Assembly (NCBI GenBank): GCA_028583415.1
Contig: CM053266.1
Location: forward strand, 81,102,149 to 81,166,148
Direction: 5' to 3'
Source of the DNA: Protea cynaroides
Taxonomy: Eukaryota; Streptophyta; Magnoliopsida; Proteales; Proteaceae
Length of the DNA: 64,000 nt
Shown here: one piece after another, positions 1 through 10,590 of the stretch
Numbering within the stretch: the stretch's first letter is position 1
How the letters are laid out: every line of letters starts with the position of its first letter
Notes under the pieces: model-generated
What the model saw: only the letters and a program-made list of their open reading frames with translations
Databases searched by the model: none
Told to the model about the DNA's origin: nothing
Translations under genes and position numbers: made by a program

Positions 1-530
1 GGAAATACATTTGGATAGTCATGCACGACATCAATATCCTCCATTCGTGGTGCTTCTTTGGTAAGATCGACCACATATACTAGATACCCAACTGCTCCTT
101 TCTCAAGGCACTTCCTAGCCTTTAATGTAGAGAGTATGAGCTTTCGTTTACGGAGAAATTTGGTTCCCACAAAACTGAACTCTGCTCCTTCCTTGTCTTT
201 AAATGTCAGCTTCTTTTCGGCACATAATAGGTTTACAGAATGCCGAGCTAACCAGTCCATTCCCAAGATGACGTCAAAGTCTGCCATCTCAAGTTGAATC
301 CAGGTTACATCCAAAGTTTTTTCGTCAATAAGAACTGGACATGGTCCATAACCTTTTTTTAATTCCACTTCTAATCCCATTGGCGATCGTACAAGCAATT
401 TGTAGTCTAAGGATTTGAGGGGTAGATTTAGCTTCTTTCCAAATGACACAGATAAAAAAAAATGCGTAGCTCCTGAATCAAAGAGTACTCTGGCGAGAAT
501 GCCATTAATAGGTACGATACCTATGATTTG
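1..530 (-). pseudogene. Retropepsin-like protease region and start of RT linker (Tekay #2)
   Basis: The minus-strand frame contains the aspartic protease signature LFDSGATH (about 467-490) and, further on, the ILGMDWLA motif (about 240-270). It is followed by the protease-RT linker with CLEKGAVGYLVYVVDL and MEDIDVV, which matches the linker of Tekay #3 at 41619-41720. Retropepsins of Ty3/gypsy elements process the Gag-Pol polyprotein in the cytoplasmic particle. The frame stays open to the left edge, so RT, RNase H and integrase should lie outside the window. The upstream join to Gag is broken (next entries), so this copy is not expected to yield a polyprotein. Confidence 0.8.
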
Positions 531-860
531 TTTTAATTTAGTCTACATGCTCACACAATGTAACACAAAATGACAAGATTCAGGTCATACCTTTGACCAC
601 ATCAGGTGATGCAGCAGCATCCTCAGATGTAACCGCGTAAACTCTGCCTTGTTGTAGTTGCTTCTTGGGCTTAGTACACTCTATTGTGACATGCCTACTT
701 GATTGCAGTTAAAACATCTTATTCCTTCACCATTTTGCTTTGGTTGCGGTGGGGTTGCTGAAGTGGTCTTGGCTCAGCATTGAAGCCTTGAGTACGGAAG
801 GGTTTGAATACCTTGGTGTTCCCTCCATTGTAAGAATTTCCATTTGGCCTTTTGATTCCT
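531..860 (-). pseudogene. Degenerate Gag C-terminus with broken CCHC zinc knuckle
   Basis: Minus-strand translation in alternating frames shows a Gln/Pro/Asn-rich Gag tail, then the start of a CCHC nucleic-acid-binding knuckle (CFNCNQVG, about 692-715). A single base is missing exactly at the knuckle histidine codon, so the second half continues in another frame. At least one further frameshift lies between the Gag stop and the knuckle. A stretch at about 545-595 has GT and AG splice-like ends and no homologous counterpart in typical Gag-protease linkers; whether it is an intron or debris cannot be told. Confidence 0.65.
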
Positions 861-1856
861 CTATTTTGAGCAAAGTAGCTCTCTTTTGTAGCTCGACTCT
901 ATCACTCGAGCAATTTGTACAGCTTTATTGTAGATTTTCTTTTCAAGTCCAAAAACATGTTCACGTATGCTTCCCCTAAGTCCCATGACAAACCTTCGGG
1001 TATTTGTATCTTCCACTTGCATACTGACTGGTGCAAAGAAGAACAACTCCTCATAACGCTGTTGATATGCATCGACAGTCATCTGTCCCTGATATAAACT
1101 CAATAACTCCTTCTCCATGGAATCTCTGAAACTCCTAGGAAAATACTTCTCAAAGAATGCCTCTTTATATATATCCCAAGTCAATTGGGTGTGCTTTGTC
1201 ATCAGATACGTCTGTATGGACTTCCACCAGTGGTGTGCATCGCCTTTCAGCATGAATGTTGCACACAATACTTTCTCTTCTTCATTCACTGTCATCATCG
1301 TGAAGTTTCTCTCCATTTCATCGATCCAGTGTGCTGGCCACAACGGATCACCTGGCTTACCACTATACTCCTTGGGCTTCATCTTCAGAAAATGCTCAAC
1401 TAGTCTGGAGTGGTCTAGTTGATGAGGGACATAAGCTTCATACATAGGTGGTTGGTATTGATATCCACCTGGAGCTACTTCAGGGTTTTGTACTTGAGCC
1501 GACATAATGGGAGTCTGAGGTGCGTGGGGTACTGTGTTACTTCCCCCTGGTACTGTGCTTGCCTGTCCTGTTGGCATCGGTGTCGTCTGTGCAGCTGGAA
1601 GAGCCATGCCTATGGTAGCTTGCATAGTAGCTTGTACCTGTTGTATTTGCTACGGCTGTTGTGCCAAATTCATTACGATTGTGGCTAGGTCTATAGGTGG
1701 AGCTGGCAGATTTGTAGGATTTGTCTGCCCATTAACTACGGACGGTGCTGTGTTCGGATTCTCATATGTTTCAGGGTGTATATGGCTGTCTTCCTTCACA
1801 GGTGGTGGTAGTGGAATAGAGTTACGGCTTTGTCTGGTCACTCTGCGTCCAGCCAT
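861..1856 (-). pseudogene. Tekay Gag (retrotrans_gag domain) with in-frame stop
   Basis: Read from an ATG at 1856 (MAGRRVTRQSRNS), a basic then Pro/Thr-rich N-terminus of 68 residues ends in a TAG at 1650-1652. The same frame resumes at once and runs to 861. The central part is a classic retrotransposon gag capsid domain: MKPKEYSGKPGDPLWPAHWI, then FMLKGDAHHWWKSI, then FFEKYFPRSFRD. In family members it assembles the particle. The frame ends early at 861-863 because of a shift inside the SSYKRE stretch that normally leads to the zinc knuckle. The stop at 1650 reads as CAG to TAG. Identification is firm; function in this copy is lost. Confidence 0.85.
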
Positions 1857-1985
1857 TATCTGTTCTGGTAGTGGTGATGCCTGAAAATCATAGAATACAT
1901 GAGGAAATCATTATATACTTCATTCTCATATTTAAATCCACTAATCAATGATATTTTCAAATTTTTCAGATCATTCTGTCAAAAA
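1857..1985 (-). other. Probable Tekay #2 leader next to gag
   Basis: AT-rich non-coding sequence directly upstream of the gag ATG on the minus strand. It should be the gag-proximal part of the leader whose other part is near 26505-26610. The left junction of the nested insertion is near 1985-1990 but no target duplication was found. Confidence 0.4.
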
Positions 1986-2175
1986 TATTGTATTTTCCAT
2001 CGCAGGGTCGATGGATGTCCGACCCTAGGGTATGCGACCCTGAGAATCACTGATACTTACCGAGAGCCGAGGGTCGATGGATGTCCGACCCTGGGATCGA
2101 CCCTTAGTTCTCTATCAGATCACCGAGAGGCTAGGGTCGATGAGGGGGTCGGAGGGAGGGTTGGATGTTTTGGTC
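1986..2175. repeat. Cluster of GGTCGA/CCGACC palindromic words
   Basis: Repeated short words such as gggtcgatggatgtccgacc (twice) and a 21-bp run shared exactly with 28659-28679 inside the Tekay #2 LTR (begins agggtcgatg, ends gggggtcgga). The cluster lies just upstream of the exon-intron unit of the PF20167-like gene and resembles the paired clusters in every Tekay LTR of this window. It is either part of that element's promoter or an LTR scrap. Confidence 0.6.
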
Positions 2176-2788
2176 GAATTCTCCAACTCTAGGACTAAAA
2201 ATCAGGTTTTTAATCCCGATTTTGAATCCATTTCTCATTCTTTCTCCTCCTTTCTGACTCGGCTCGTTCCTCTGAGTTCCTACGGTGAAAACTCCAACCC
2301 ATTGGTGATTTTTGATTCTCTTTTCAACGTCTACTCCTCTTCTACAGGTATGTTCTCTACGGTTTCATATTTTTAGGGTTTCTTAACTAGGTTTTTGCTC
2401 GTTTATATCGTTTTCTTCAAATTAAACTTTTTCCAACCGTAAAAATTTGATTTTTATTGGGGGCTTTTGTTGTTGGTTACTCAATGGACGAAAGCTCTCA
2501 AAAATATTTGAGTTTAATCGGTTGGTTATCGAGAAACTTGAAATTTCCCATTTTTGCCCTAATTTGTCGAGATTTTTGAATTTCTTGAAATTTCTTCAAA
2601 TTCAATCTCTTTAGATAAAATTTCCAACTGTATGAGTCTTACAGGATCGTTTAGTATAAGTCCTCCTTCCCACGTGTATGGGTGAAAAGTGAGGCATTTG
2701 ACCAATTTATGTCGTTATGATGTCGAAATTTTTGGGTTTTTCATCTTTACTAAGCCAGTATCTATTTTTCTTTATTTTTGCAGATAGT
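2176..2788 (+). other. 5' leader of PF20167-like gene with a leader intron
   Basis: A C/T-rich leader (about 2230-2347) ends at a good donor (cag|gtatgt, GT at 2348). A 436-bp T-rich intron follows to the acceptor tttttgcag at 2775-2783, five bases before the ATG at 2789. Spliced leaders just before the ORF are common in plant genes. The intron call rests on splice consensus and on the position of the ATG only. Confidence 0.5.
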
Positions 2789-3784
2789 ATGGCTCATACC
2801 AAAGTACCTAGGGTTCATGATCCAGTCCACTTCCGTTCTAAAGAGGCTAAGGCGTAGTATGCCTGCTACGCTAGTAAGAAGGTAAAGGGAGGTCGTCGGG
2901 TGGACTTGGCTAGCCTGGCCTTGTTTGATGTGGAGAGAGATTTTGGTGACATGGGGTGGCTTCCTGTGATCACCTATGACGCCTGTACTCGTCCAGATTT
3001 GGTGCGACAATTTTATTGTAATCTTCAAGTGGTGGGGGATTACAATGATACTGAGAGGGGTAGAGAGCTCAGGATCACTAGCTACGTCAAGGGAGTCGAG
3101 GTTTCTTTTGATTATCGGCAGCTAGCGGATCTCTTGGGCATTTCATACGATGGCCCCTTGGTGTTCTATGCTCCCGGAGAGCCCCAATTCTTCTCCTTGG
3201 AGATGAGGGCTGAGATAGACCGTCAGCTCATCAGAGAGGATCGCTGGGAGATGAAAGAGATCTACCTACGTCCAGAGCTTCGGGTGTACTGTAAGATCAT
3301 TCAGCACAACCTTATACCTCAAAGTGGGCACTACGAGAGGATCTCCCAGTTGACCTAGTTCTTATTGTACTGTATCTGCACTAGGCAGCCTGTCTGCCTC
3401 CCTTATATCATTATACAGACGATGATTAGTGCCACGTTGCCCGGTCAATGATCACTACACTGCTTATCCGCCTGGGTGTTGACTTGGTGGATGAGATGAT
3501 TCAGGAGAAATCCTTCTCATCACCTCTGGATTAGGAGGCCATCTGTAAAATGGGCATGCAAGATGCTCAGGTCAGCGACGATGAGAGGAACACTCTGGTG
3601 AGTTCACGTACTCGAGTGGAGATGGCTGACGCTGAGGAAGCAGCAGCAGCCGCTGGAGCAGGGGTTCATGGGGGTGATGCTGGGGATGATGATCGTTTGT
3701 ACATGGATGTGGATTCCATACCTCCTCCATCACCTACACACACTACGGGAGCTAGTCCTTCTTATGCAGCTGGTCCTTCGCATG
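2789..3784 (+). pseudogene. PF20167-like putative plant transposon protein, N-terminal part
   Basis: Starting at ATG 2789, the frame reads through a TAG at 2855-2857 and runs to 3358 (stop). It then continues in shifted frames at 3450-3540 and 3550-3784. The segment from RPDLVRQFYCNLQV through SYVKGVEVSFDY and LADLLGIS to HNLIPQSGHYERISQL matches my memory of the plant-specific putative transposon protein domain (PF20167). This domain is found in extra ORFs of large Ty3/gypsy elements; its biochemical role is unknown. The tail is Ala/Gly/Asp-rich and ends in a Pro/Ser linker (SIPPPSPTHTTGASPS). The ORF is cut exactly at the GCATG target duplication (3780-3784) of the giant-LTR element and resumes in frame at 24220. 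At least two stops and one frameshift predate or accompany the insertion. Confidence 0.75.
3780..3784. repeat. Target-site duplication GCATG (left copy; right copy 24215-24219)
   Basis: The five bases gcatg flank the element 3785-24214 on both sides. Joining the flanks through one copy restores the reading frame of the interrupted ORF, which confirms both element boundaries. Confidence 0.97.
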
Positions 3785-4239
3785 TGTGAGGACAAAGATG
3801 GAAATCTTTAGAAGTCGCCACCTAGATTTAGGTCTAGGACCTTAGAAATGTGAAATATCACCCCAAGGTAAGACTTCGATTGACTCATGACCCTTAGATT
3901 GGAATTCTGGTCCATCAGAGATTGGGTAAGCATCAAATTACGGTTATGGGAAGGGGTTAGGCACCCAAACTGCCCGATCAAAGTCGGTCTCCTATACCTT
4001 TCCTATGCTAGACTCTATTTGTTAAGCCAAACCAAACCAAGTGGTTTGATATCATTGAACCGAATCTGTATCCATTAGATTGCCTAGGTATTACAGATTT
4101 ATTCCGAAAATCAGGTTCACCATCGTAGTTCAGGTGTGATTAAAGTTTATGATTGTAATTTATGCTTGTGCATGATTAAGTTCTTTGTTCAAGTTGAAGT
4201 TTATGCTTGAAAGGTTGAGAAATCCTATGGGTTAGGATC

Positions 4240-5110
4240 TGGATAGTCCATGTGGACTGATAGATAGTCCTAATGGATCTAAGGATAACCCTATTTGGGT
4301 CAAAATATGGATAACCCATTCTGGATTGCAATATGGATAACCCTATGTGGGTAAAAATGTGGATAAATATCCTAGTGGATCTATGGATAGTCCAAGTGGA
4401 CTAAGGTTTAGATAACCCTTTTTGGATTGGAATATGGATAGATATCCTAGTAGATCTATGGATAGTCCGAGTGGACTAAGGATTGAATACATATCCTAGT
4501 GGATCTATGGATAGTCCAAGTGGACTAAGGTGTGGATCCGAATTTGGGATTCTCCCAAATGGCCTACGTATCCTAGGGTTTGCCCTAGGAATCAGAATCC
4601 GCGTAGTTCGGGCCTCTGGATTGAAATGAGAGTGGATATCCTAGTGGATCTATGGATAGTCCGAGTGTACTAAATGTGTGGATCCGAATTTGGGTTTCTC
4701 CCAAATAGCCTACGTATCCTAGGGTTTGACCTAGGAATCATAATCCACGTAGCTCGGGCTGATGGATAGATATCCTAGTGGATCTATGGATAGTCCGAGT
4801 GGACTAAGGTGTGGATAACCCTTTTTGGGTTGGAATATGGATGAATATCCTAGTGGATCTATGGATTGTCCAAGTGGACTAAGGTGTGGATCCCAATTTG
4901 GGTTTCTCCCAAATGGCCTACGTATCCTAGGGTTTGCCCTAGGAATCAGAATCCACGTAGTTCGAATAGGTTGCAATGATTGGGTATCCTAGTGGATCTA
5001 TGGATAATCCGAGTGGACTAAGGTATGGATCCGAATTTGGGTTTATCCCAAATAGCCTACGTATCCTAGGGTTTTCCCTAGGAATCAGAATCCACGTAGT
5101 TCGGGCTGGA
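4240..5110. repeat. Tandem array with CCTAGTGGATC and CTACGTA-hairpin modules
   Basis: Repeats of gatatcctagtggatctatg and atagtccgagtggactaagg alternate with four copies of a palindromic module. In the module, cctacgtatcc is followed by the stem-loop tagggtttgcccta and then ggaatcag and cgtagttcgg (about 4560, 4708, 4915 and 5057). Both half-units are self-complementary, so this stretch could fold extensively as RNA. The copy in the other LTR is at 19075-19935. Confidence 0.9.
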
Positions 5111-5549
5111 TAACCTGTTCTAGGTTAATGATTGAGAACCTATTCTAGGTTTAGGGTTTATAACCTATTCTAGGTTTAGGGTTTGCCGAGGGGCAAATCG
5201 TCCTAAATTACCCTTTTCATTCTGAATTCTAATTTTGAAAGGTTTGGCAAAGAATTCTCTTTCTTTATTAAGGTTTTATTATTCCCATTATGTCCTTCCC
5301 AAGAATGTGGGTGCCTAAATGCACGTCCCCACGCCTAGATTGTCTTCTAGAAGTGTGCTGATATGGCAGTTTGACTAAGGTGTTGCATAAAATAAGTTAT
5401 TGCCAAAAAAATAGAATATTCTATCTAAATATGGCACATAAAACATTTATGACAAGAAATTCATATACAGTAAGATTGTTTAAAAATCTTTCAAATATGA
5501 CATGTATTGCAAATAAGGCAAGAGCCTACATGGCATGATCTAGTATGCT

Positions 5550-6345
5550 AATTTCTACCCTAATTGTTATTTTCTTTCCATTTTAGGGTTTTCTACCCTA
5601 ATTATTATTTTATTTCCATTTTTAGGGTTTTCTACCCTAATGTTACATTCTTTCCATTTTAGGGTTTTCTACCCTAATTATTTTTTTATTTCCATTTTTA
5701 GGGTTTTCAACCCTAATTATTATTTTATTTCCATTTTTTAGGGTTTTCTACCCTAACTGTAACTTTCTTTCCATTTTAGGGTTTTCTACCCTAATTATTA
5801 TTTTATTTCCATTTTTTAGGGTTTTCTACTACCCTAACTGTAACTTTCTTTCCATTTTAGGGTTTTCTACCCTAATTATTATTTTATTTCCATTTTTTAG
5901 GGTTTTCTACCCTAATTGTTACATTCTTTCCATTTTAAGGTTTTCTACCCTACTTGTTATTTTATTTTCATTTTTTAGGTTTTTCTACCCTAATTGTTAC
6001 ATTCTTTCCATTTTAGGGTTTTCTACCCTAATTATTATTTTCTTTCCATCTTAGGGTTTTCTAACCTAAATGTTTCTTTCTTTCCATTTTAGGGTTTTCT
6101 ACCCTAATTATTATTTTCTTTCCATCTTAGGGTTTTCTACCTTAAATGTTACTTTCTTTCCATTTTAGGGTTTTCTACCCTAATTATTATTTTATTTCCA
6201 TTTTTTTGGGGTTTTCTACCCTAACTGTTACTTTCTTTCCATTTTAGGGTTTTCTACCCTAATTATTATTTTATTTTCATTTTTTAGGGTTTTCTACCCT
6301 AACTGTTACTTTCTTTCCATTTTAGGGTTTTCTACCCTAATTATG
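5550..6345. repeat. Array of ~39-bp units with palindromic telomere-like words
   Basis: About 20 units, each containing ttagggttttctaccctaa followed by an AT-rich spacer such as ttattttatttccatt. The word is a hairpin whose arms resemble the plant telomere repeat TTTAGGG in opposite orientations. Units vary in spacer length and a few arms are mutated (for example aaggttttctaccct near 5938). The other LTR has a shorter copy (20385-20985). Confidence 0.92.
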
Positions 6346-7194
6346 GCAATAAGCATCCAACTATGGCAATGAGCATTCAAACATGGCAGTGTATTTAAAA
6401 AAACACTCATGATGAAAAATTCAATGGTATAAATCACCATTAATGGTAATCTAACCGTTCAGATGCTTTGAAATCAATCATGATGATAATCTAATGGTTT
6501 AGATGCATTTAAAACATTCATAGTGAAGATCCGACGATTCAGATTCATTTAAGACACTCATAATGAAGATCCATTGGTTTGGATCAAGCATCAATATATC
6601 TAAAATCAATGGTCCAGATTTGCTAATTCAAACATCCAAGATCAATGACCCGATTTTATCATTAAAGCATCTGAGATCGATGGCCAAATTTTATCTCATA
6701 AAAATTCATAATCAGAAGCCATGATCAATCACTTAAGGAAAATCTAAATCAAAGGCTAGATCAATCTAATTAAGATTTTGAAACATATGGCTCACAATTG
6801 ATCAAATTAAAATTCATTCAATATCAATGGCTCAAATTACATACTCATCAGATTAACATCAATGACTCAAATCATATGACCATTTCATGACATCATATGA
6901 TCAAACAAAAATAATCATCCAAAAAACTCAATTTCATGGGAGAGAAGATTAGGTGATAAATTTACGGATCAAGGGGGATTGCAATGGGTATGGAGTAGTG
7001 AGTTGGGATAATGGCTGCAGGTGATAGGATGTTACAGTGGTACACCGAATCAGGTAAGTAAATTGTGGTATTGATAATAAAAAGAATGAAAGAGGAGAGG
7101 GTTTTACCCGGGTTTGCGGATCCCCGAACCTTCGCTCTTCTTCTTCTTCTCCTCTCTTCAGCTTTCTTTAGCTTTCGGATTCCCAAAACCGAAC

Positions 7195-8230
7195 CCCCCT
7201 AAGAAAGCCCACGTTTCCTCCTTTTTTTCTCTCTTCTTCCCTTCTTTTTCTCCCAAAAATGTGAGCCACAAAGGCCTTTGACGTTTTTTTTTTCTTTTCC
7301 CCCTTTTTTTTCTCTTTTCTTCCCTTCTTTTCCTCCCAAAAGCTTGACCAGCCTTTCACGTTTTTTTTTTCCTTTCCCCCTATTTTTCTCTTTTCTTCCC
7401 TTCTTTTTCTCCCAAAAAAGGAGAGCAGCCTTTCACATTTTTTTTTCTTTCCCCCTTTTTTTCTCTTTTCTTTCCTTCTTTTTCTCCCAAAAACGTGAGC
7501 AGCCTTTCACGTTTTTTTTTTCTTTCCCCTTTTTTTTTCTCTCCTCTTCCCTTACTTTTCTCCCAAAACTTAGCTCAAAAGCCTTTCACGTTTTTCTTCA
7601 TCTTTCCCTTTTTTTCTCTTTGGAAAAAGTCCCAAAAGAAAAACCCTCCTCATTCACGTTTTTTCCTCTTCTTTTATTCTCTTTTGGAAATCCAAAAAAT
7701 CTTTTTGTTTATCTTAGAAAAGCCCACTTATTTTTCTCTTTCTTCTTCCCTTTTTTTTTTCCAACAAAATCTTTTTGGATTCCCTTAGAAAAACTCACAT
7801 TTTTCTTTTTTCTTCTTTCCCGTTTTTTTTTTCCAACAAAATCTTTTTGTTTATCTTAGAAAAGCCCACGTTTTTTCCTCTTTCTTCTTTCCTTTTTTTT
7901 TTCCAAAAAAATCTTTTGGATTCCCTTAGAAAAAGTGACGTTTTTCCTCTCTCCCTCTTTCCTTTTTTTTCTCAAAATCTTTTGGATTTATCCCCAAAAT
8001 CGAAATCCCCATTCTCTTCCACGTTTTTTCTCTCCCCTCTTTCCTTTTTCTTCTCAAAAATCTTTTGGATTATCTCCAAAATTGAAATCCCCCTTTATTT
8101 TCACGTTTCTCTCTCCCCTCTTCCCTTTTTCTTCTCAAAAATATTTTGGATTATCTCCAAAACCAAAATCCCCATTCTCTTTCACGTTTTTTTTCCTCTC
8201 CCCTCTTTCCTTTTTCATCTCAAAAATCTT
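7195..8230. repeat. Strand-asymmetric polypyrimidine array with CACGTTTTT spacers
   Basis: Blocks of (T,C)n such as ctttccccctttttttctct alternate with short words including cccaaaaacgtgagcagcc and, further right, aaaatcttttggatt. On the minus strand, which is the sense strand of the element, this is a long purine-rich stretch. Phe/Ser/Leu-rich reading frames here are translation of low-complexity sequence and are not reported as genes. Confidence 0.88.
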
Positions 8231-8529
8231 TTGGATTATCATTTACATATAATAATATATATTATACACATATATTTAATAACATACATATATATATATA
8301 TATATGTATATTATACAATATATATAATATATAAATATTATGCACATAGATGAACTGATTCGAAATTAGTTGAGACTGACTTAGGTTGACAACTGATATG
8401 GAATTAACTGGGTTTTCTCTCTTTGTCATTTTACGGGTCATTTCCGCTATCATCCCGCATGGAATTTTCCGATGGCCTCTATTCCAAATTTTTTGCGTTC
8501 ATTTTGTAGAACATTAAAAATGAGGAATA

Positions 8530-9240
8530 TAGGAACTTGAATCACCTCATTTGGAAGTAAAATGGTCAACTTATGAATTTTTGAAGTTTAAGCAGACCAA
8601 TTATCGATAATTTGGCTGACCATTCTGCATGAGATCCTTCGGAGGCTTTTACCGGAAATATTTTACGCCCATTTTGTAGAGCACTAAAAATGGAACATAA
8701 TGAGACTGGAATCACCTGAATCCGATGTAGAACGGAAAAGATATGCAGCTTTGAAGTTCTGACGATAATTTTGCATGCAAGCTTGCATGGGACTCACTGG
8801 TGACTTCTACCCGGGATTTTTTACGTCCACTTTGTAGAACATCATGAATGAAGAATAATGGTCTTGGAATCATCTGAATCCGATGTAGAACGGGAAAGAT
8901 ATGAAGGTTTGAAGTTCTAACGATCATTTTGCATGCAAGTTTGCATGGGACCCACTGGTGACTTCTACCCGGGATTTTTTACGTCCACTTTGTAGAACAT
9001 CATGAATGAAGAATAATGGTCTTGGAATCATCTGAATCCGATGTAGAACGGGAAAGATATGAAACTTTGAAGTTCTAACGATCATTTTGCATGCAAGTTT
9101 GCATGGACCCACTGGTGACTTCTACCCGGGATGTTTTACGTCCACTTTGTAGAACATCATGAATGAAGAATAATGGTCTTGGAATCATCTGAATCCGATG
9201 TCGGATGATCAAGATATGATGATTTGAAATTCAAACGATC
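8530..9240. repeat. ~158-bp tandem repeats with an AAGATATG/TTTGAAGTT motif
   Basis: Three well-matched units (starting near 8815, 8974 and 9131 with tttacgtccactttgtagaa) and two more divergent ones before and after. Each holds ggaatcatctgaatccgatg, then aagatatg and tttgaagttc. The other LTR copy is 23212-23925. The same motif string appears in the unrelated copia-like LTR at 25525-25580. Confidence 0.85.
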
Positions 9241-9531
9241 CGACTTAGGATAATTTGCATGAAGGCCCCTGGGATTATTTATAATAATTTCAGAAACCTC
9301 CCTTATATGTATCATCCGACTAAAATGGTCATATCTTCCTCATTTGATATCGGAATTGAGCAATTCTGGTCTCCTTTCGAAGATAATTCTATGACCTATG
9401 CATCTATGCAGATAATAGACCATGACCCTGCTGTGGGGATCAGTGAAAAATCACAAATTTTTGGGTTAAAGGTCAGAAACCTGCCATATTGGTTCACTTA
9501 TGCCGAGGGTGGCAAAAATGGGGTGCTTACA

Positions 9532-9548
9532 GATGCCCCTCTTTAGCC
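9532..9548 (-). promoter_or_regulatory. Polypurine tract of the LARD-type element
   Basis: On the minus strand ggctaaagaggggcatc lies directly before the 3' LTR start (TGTAAGCACC). Polypurine tracts prime plus-strand DNA synthesis. Its place and purine content fix the element's orientation as minus. Confidence 0.75.
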
Positions 9549-9639
9549 GAGATTGTTATAAGTTGAAGGCTAAAGATAAAAGAACCACATTTTTGGGGTA
9601 TGAGTGATATTGTTTATTGGGCTGCACTTAGGATAATTC

Positions 9640-10160
9640 TTCCTAAACTGCCTACGTATTCTAAGGGTGTCTTAGAAATCAAGCCCAGAACGTAGTTCGA
9701 CTGGCAAGAAGGTTTGCTCTTCTTGGTAGATTGGTGGGTGCTCTTCTTGTATGTAGCTAGGCTGTGAATACAAGGCTCATTTGTAGGCTGGGAACCTCTT
9801 CTTGCTGAGATGGAACTCATGATGCAAGGTACGCGCGGGCTTGAGCCCAGCTTGATCCATTCGTAGGCTGATAAACCTCTTCTTGTATGAAGTTAGGCTG
9901 TGAATACAAGGCTCATTTGTAGGCTGGGAACCTCTTCTTGCTGAGGTGACTCAATGCAAGGTATGTGCGGGCTTAGACCCGGCTTGATCCATTTATAGGC
10001 TGATAAACCTCTTCTTGTATGGAGCTAGGCTGTGAATACAAGGCTCATTTGTAGGCTGGGAACCTCTTCTTGCTGAGGTGGAACTCAATGCAAGGTATGT
10101 GCGGGCTTGGACCCGGCTTGATCCATTTATAGGCTGATAAACCTCTTCTTGTATGGAGCT
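9640..10160. repeat. ~123-bp tandem repeats in LARD interior
   Basis: Units contain aggctgtgaatacaaggctc, atttgtaggctgggaacc and tgcgggcttg, and recur about four times (near 9770, 9895, 10025 and 10150) with minor changes. No coding pattern. Confidence 0.85.
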
Positions 10161-10289
10161 AGGCTGTGAATACAAGGTTGATTGCATGAGCTTGGGCTCG
10201 GATTTGATTTGTTTGGATGGAAGACTTGATGTCTTCTCTGAGGATCTTTTGATTGAGATTCTGAGATTGTTTTTTCTGAATAAGCTAGG

Positions 10290-10590
10290 GCTCTGCATTT
10301 GATTCACTTATAGGCTGAGATTGAATTGATCTTTGAATGAGCTAGGGCTCTGCATTTGATTCACTAATAATCTGAGATTGATTTGATCTTTAGATGAGCT
10401 AGGGCTCTACATTTGATTTACTTATAGAATGAAATTGATTTGAAATTTGGATGAGCTAGGGCTCTGCATTTGATTCACTAATAATCTGAGATTGATTTGA
10501 TCTTTGGATGAGCTAGGGCTCTACATTTGATTCATTTATAGACTGAGATTGATTTGAACTTCGGATGAGCTAGGGCTCCACATTTTATTC
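10290..10590. repeat. ~62-bp tandem repeats (GAGCTAGGGCTC units)
   Basis: About five units of atgagctagggctctgcatt followed by tgattcacttataggctgag and ttgatttgatct. The core gagctagggctc is itself nearly palindromic. Confidence 0.85.

Larger units (their letters stand above)
3785..9531 (-). repeat. Giant 3' LTR (5747 bp) of the LARD-type element
   Basis: Long for a plant LTR and composed of blocks: a U5-like end (3785-4240), an array of CCTAGTGGATC units (4240-5110), a telomere-word array (5550-6345), a gene-free AT-rich stretch (6346-7190), pyrimidine-tract arrays (7195-8230), a TA tract (8280-8340) and ~158-bp repeats (8530-9240). No coding sequence. It matches 18620-24214 along its whole length with few substitutions; the length difference comes mainly from array copy number. 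Confidence 0.93.

Noticed and set aside
58..297. Plus-strand ORF opposite the protease
   Set aside because: Shadow of the minus-strand protease frame, which has recognisable active-site motifs.
5550..6345. Interstitial telomere
   Set aside because: The TTTAGGG-like words are not in tandem; they occur as inverted pairs with AT spacers every ~39 bp inside both LTRs of one element.
7278..8353. Phe/Ser-rich ORFs of up to 193 codons
   Set aside because: They are translations of polypyrimidine arrays; overlapping frames of the same length and composition exist and the arrays vary in unit number.
8712..9112. Repeated 62-71 codon minus-strand ORFs (HIFPVLHRIQMIPRPLFFIH)
   Set aside because: They follow the ~158-bp tandem repeat; the same peptide recurs because the DNA repeats, with no evidence of selection on the protein.
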